Assembly: GCF_024171765.1 (NCBI RefSeq)
Contig: NZ_JAMTCI010000001.1
Span: forward strand, 1,093,137-1,157,136
Source: Williamsia deligens
GTDB lineage: Bacteria > Actinomycetota > Actinomycetes > Mycobacteriales > Mycobacteriaceae
Direction: 5' to 3'
DNA: 64,000 nt
The first letter of the stretch is position 1; the number at the start of each line of letters is the position of its first letter. Both the position numbers and the translations under genes were made by a program. The notes beneath the pieces are model-generated. The model was not told the origin of the DNA and did not search any database. It saw only the letters and a list, made by a program, of their open reading frames with translations. This document shows, in pieces, positions 61,321 to 64,000 of this stretch.

Positions 61321-61881
61321 ATGCACGAGTTGTTCGAGAAGCGCTGGAGCGCACGGGGTCTGGACGATTCGACACCCATCTCACCCGACGATCTCCACGA
61401 CATCCTCGAGGCCGGTCGGTGGGCTCCCACGTGGGGCGCGACACAACCGGTCCGCTTCATCGTCGGTGTGCGCGGCGACGACACCTTCACCGCTCTCACC
61501 GAGATCCTCAGCCGTGGCAACACCTGGGCGCGGTCGGCATCGGCCTTGATCCTCGTCACCACACGGGACGACGAGCAGGACGACAACGCGACCACCTACG
61601 GCGCGGTGGACCTCGGTCTCGCGGTCGGACAGATGATCCTGCAGGCCGTCGCCGGCGGTCACAACGCTCACCCGATGGCCGGGTTCGAGGTCTCCGCGGC
61701 CATCGAACGGTTCTCCATCCCCGCGGCGGAACGTCCGCTCGTGATGCTCGCCGTCGGTCGGCTCGCCGATCCGTCGACCGTGGATGAGAAGATCGCCGAG
61801 CGTGATGCGCGGGAGCGCACCCGCAGGCCCCTGGAGGAGATCGCGTTTTCCGGACAGTGGGGACTGCCGTTCCGTGGCTGA
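61321..61881 (+). CDS. Nitroreductase-family flavoprotein
   Basis: A 186-aa FMN enzyme of the nitroreductase fold: RWSARGLDD FMN-phosphate segment near residue 8, AGRWAPTWGATQPVRFIV, and GAVDLGLAVGQMILQA. It likely reduces nitroaromatics or quinones, or is an oxidoreductase of unknown substrate. A GGGAGGG site precedes the ATG. It is six bases upstream of the FUSC gene and probably co-transcribed. Confidence 0.88.
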   Translation: MHELFEKRWSARGLDDSTPISPDDLHDILEAGRWAPTWGATQPVRFIVGVRGDDTFTALTEILSRGNTWARSASALILVTTRDDEQDDNATTYGAVDLGLAVGQMILQAVAGGHNAHPMAGFEVSAAIERFSIPAAERPLVMLAVGRLADPSTVDEKIAERDARERTRRPLEEIAFSGQWGLPFRG

Positions 61882-61887
61882 CCCGAC

Positions 61888-63555
61888 GTGACGACGCCCG
61901 CAGCGCCCGACCACCCCGAGGCCCCACCCGGACGGCCGACGATCCTGCGCACCTTTGTCACGGTCGCCGGTGTCGGCACCCGCTGGCCGTCGGCGACGCG
62001 GGCGGCCGCGGCGTTCCTGCTCCCGGCGTCGCTCCTGCTCGCCGCGGGTCTCGGTCGCTCGGCCCTGCTCGCCGCGCTGGGCGGGTTCGCGGTCCTCTAC
62101 GGCGAGAACCGTCCGTTCCGGATCCGCTGGCGCGTCATCCTCACGGCCGGTCTCGCACTCGTCGCCTCGGCGGCGGTGATGGGCGGTCTGTCCGACCTCG
62201 CGGGCGCGACACCCTCGACGGGCGCGTCACTCGGCCTCGTCGCCGCGGCCGTCGTGATGGCGGCGGTCGTCGTCTACGTCGGCAACGCCCTGCGGATCGG
62301 CCCGCCGGGTCCCTTCTTCCTCGTCCTCACCGGCGGGGTCGCGCTGAGCGTCGTCCGCCACGGCGTCCACCCGGGGGTGGTCGTCGGGTGCACCGCCGCC
62401 GGTGTCGTCGGGTCGCTGATCGCCGGGATGTCCCCCGCGCTCGTCCGACGACGGTCGCCGGAGACCGTCGCGGTCGCCGCCGCCACCTCGGCGGTCGAGG
62501 CATACCTCGACGCGGGTGCATCCCGGTCATCGCACCTCCGTCAGGGCGCGGCGGGCGCGCTCCTGCACGCGTGGAGCGTCCTGCACGACGCCGCGCAGGT
62601 CGACGGCCCGTTGGCACGGCGCCTGTGGGAGGCCCACCACCGCGTCCACACCGGGGAGCACCCCGACGACCCTGATCCCACGGCGATGGCACCGCTGCCG
62701 CGGCCGTCGATCGGGCAACGGCTCCGGTCCGCAGCGCATCCCGACAGCCCCGCAGCGGTCGCGACCCTGCGCGTGACCGTGGCCGCGACGGTCGCCGGTG
62801 TCCTGTCGGTGGTCGTCGGCCTCGACCGCCCCGACTGGGCCATCGTCGCCGTCGTCCTGGTCCTGCAGCTCGGCCCCGACCGTGTCCGGGGCGGTCTGCG
62901 CGGCGCGCACCGGCTCGTCGGCACGGTCGCCGGTGTCGGACTGTTCGCGCTGATCCACCACCTCGAACCGTCCACCGCGGCTCTCGTCGTGCTGCTGACG
63001 GTCCTGACGTTCGTCATCGAGCTGACCGTGGTCAGCAACTACGGCCTCGCCGTCCTCGCCATCACCCCGCTGGCGTTGTCGATGTCCGCCGTGGGTCCGG
63101 CGATCGCCGCGCCGGCGGTGTCCCGCATCGCCGAGACCGTGATCGGGGTGGTCGTCGGTGTCGGGGCCCTGTGGGTGGTCGCGCCGCACGCACACCGGCG
63201 GACGACCCGGTTCACCCGCGCCGCCACGATCACCGCGCTGCACCGCCTGCTCGCCGACGTCGTCGTCGACCCGCCCGATTCGCGACGGGCGATGACCCGG
63301 CGCCGCGACGTGCAGTGGGCGCTGATGGAGGCCGAGCTCGCGGCCGGGTCGGCTGCGGTCGACGAACCCGCCTTCGCCCACCACGACTGGCCACTCCACC
63401 TGAGACTGCGGGCGGTCGCCCACGAGGTGCTGAGCCTGTGTTGGCGGCACGGGGCGACGCCGCTCGGCGACGGCGACGAGACACGCGCGCTGGACCGCGC
63501 GGTGCGATCCCTGGCCGACGACGCGGTGTTGTCCCCGCCTGCGAGGCGGGGGTAG
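61888..63555 (+). CDS. FUSC-family membrane protein
   Basis: A 555-aa protein with two groups of hydrophobic segments (~30-190 and ~285-430) separated by soluble domains, the layout of fusaric-acid-resistance/aromatic-acid efflux proteins. The second group includes VAATVAGVLSVVVGLDRPDW followed by VRGGLRGAHRLVGTVAGVGL, the FUSC signature. GTG 61888 was used. The substrate is unknown; efflux is family inference. Confidence 0.82.
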   Translation: MTTPAAPDHPEAPPGRPTILRTFVTVAGVGTRWPSATRAAAAFLLPASLLLAAGLGRSALLAALGGFAVLYGENRPFRIRWRVILTAGLALVASAAVMGGLSDLAGATPSTGASLGLVAAAVVMAAVVVYVGNALRIGPPGPFFLVLTGGVALSVVRHGVHPGVVVGCTAAGVVGSLIAGMSPALVRRRSPETVAVAAATSAVEAYLDAGASRSSHLRQGAAGALLHAWSVLHDAAQVDGPLARRLWEAHHRVHTGEHPDDPDPTAMAPLPRPSIGQRLRSAAHPDSPAAVATLRVTVAATVAGVLSVVVGLDRPDWAIVAVVLVLQLGPDRVRGGLRGAHRLVGTVAGVGLFALIHHLEPSTAALVVLLTVLTFVIELTVVSNYGLAVLAITPLALSMSAVGPAIAAPAVSRIAETVIGVVVGVGALWVVAPHAHRRTTRFTRAATITALHRLLADVVVDPPDSRRAMTRRRDVQWALMEAELAAGSAAVDEPAFAHHDWPLHLRLRAVAHEVLSLCWRHGATPLGDGDETRALDRAVRSLADDAVLSPPARRG

Positions 63556-63558
63556 GGT
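63553..63558 (+). promoter_or_regulatory. -10 element (TAGGGT) of a leaderless leuA leader transcript
   Basis: TAGGGT ends eight bases before GTG 63567, the spacing of leaderless actinobacterial messages. It overlaps the FUSC stop codon. Confidence 0.45.
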
Positions 63559-63566
63559 CTCCGATC

Positions 63567-63608
63567 GTGCGGCGCAACCTCCTTCTCGGCTGCCGCGGCG
63601 GGGTCTGA
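63567..63608 (+). CDS. leuA leader peptide (Leu attenuation)
   Basis: A 13-codon frame encoding MRRNLLLGCRGGV, with three consecutive Leu codons (CTC CTT CTC at 63579-63587). Just after them CTGCCGCGG occurs at 63590-63598 and again at 63622-63630, each holding self-complementary CCGCGG, around a GGTCT-GACC-AGACC hairpin (63602-63615). Ribosome stalling at Leu codons would switch which copies pair. This is the expected plan of a Leu-responsive attenuator before leuA. Confidence 0.7.
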   Translation: MRRNLLLGCRGGV

Positions 63609-63640
63609 CCAGACCGGCTCCCTGCCGCGGGATCCCGTGA

Positions 63641-64000
<360 letters not shown>

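Overview
The window is about 64 kb of GC-rich chromosome with dense, mostly short-spaced genes on both strands and many GTG starts. Gene content and order point to a mycolate-type actinobacterium (order Mycobacteriales/Corynebacteriales; a Gordonia- or Williamsia-like genus is my inference). Several neighbourhoods match Mycobacterium tuberculosis gene pairs as I remember them: an AurF-like diiron protein with FprB (Rv0885/Rv0886), a cyclic-nucleotide phosphodiesterase convergent with a Stealth/CpsY protein (Rv0805/Rv0806c), the DesA3 desaturase with its flavin reductase (Rv3229c/Rv3230c), and ask-asd near a divergent leuA (Rv3708c-Rv3710). No rRNA, tRNA, insertion sequence, prophage or CRISPR array was seen.

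Layout. 0-3.2 kb: end of an ANTAR regulator, then cysD-cysNC (sulfate activation). 3.2-10 kb: an AhpD-fold protein, a DUF222/HNH protein, a YihY-type membrane protein, and an ethanolamine operon (permease-eutB-eutC). 10-21 kb: a PAS-PAS-GGDEF enzyme, a spore-photoproduct-lyase-like radical SAM protein, acyl-CoA dehydrogenase, HxlR regulator with divergent SDR, fprB with a diiron oxygenase, a Baeyer-Villiger-type monooxygenase, a lipoprotein and idi. 21-27.6 kb: a general-stress block with sigF, a UsfX/RsbW-like anti-sigma factor, a FAD/Rieske oxidoreductase, DUF6480, a stress SDR, DUF4383 and manganese catalase. 27.7-34.9 kb: DUF6230/DUF6114, a divergent EAL/GGDEF pair, a TetR-tautomerase unit, DUF5994 and a PAS-ANTAR protein. 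35-46 kb: phosphodiesterase/Stealth, IclR regulator, lipase, thioesterase, desaturase plus reductase, and a PAP2/diacylglycerol-kinase fusion. 45.6-53.5 kb: GAF-ANTAR, a second monooxygenase with TetR, LuxR-type HTH, second lipase, BBE-like oxidoreductase, Ohr. 53.5-64 kb: asd-lysC, a PIG-V-like glycosyltransferase, GlxA-type regulator, TetR/MFS efflux pair, nitroreductase, FUSC protein, and leuA (cut by the window end) behind a leader peptide.

How they fit together. The strongest unifying signal is a set of six close matches to an actinobacterial sigma-F promoter (GTTT-N15/16-GGGTAN), several next to the sigF/anti-sigma region and others up to 29 kb away, in front of small proteins, a GAF-ANTAR protein, the anti-sigma gene and the FAD/Rieske gene. 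Local regulators come with visible operators: a TetR/tautomerase pair sharing a near-identical 15-mer, a TetR/MFS pair with a duplicated palindrome, and an HxlR/SDR pair with a dyad.

The most unusual DNA is the gap between the GlxA-type gene and the TetR gene (58.6-58.9 kb). It holds two adjacent, perfectly symmetric arrays, each of three forward and three inverted heptamers (TTCGCAC type, then TTCGCCC type) at 19-20 bp spacing. No feature type I know explains it.
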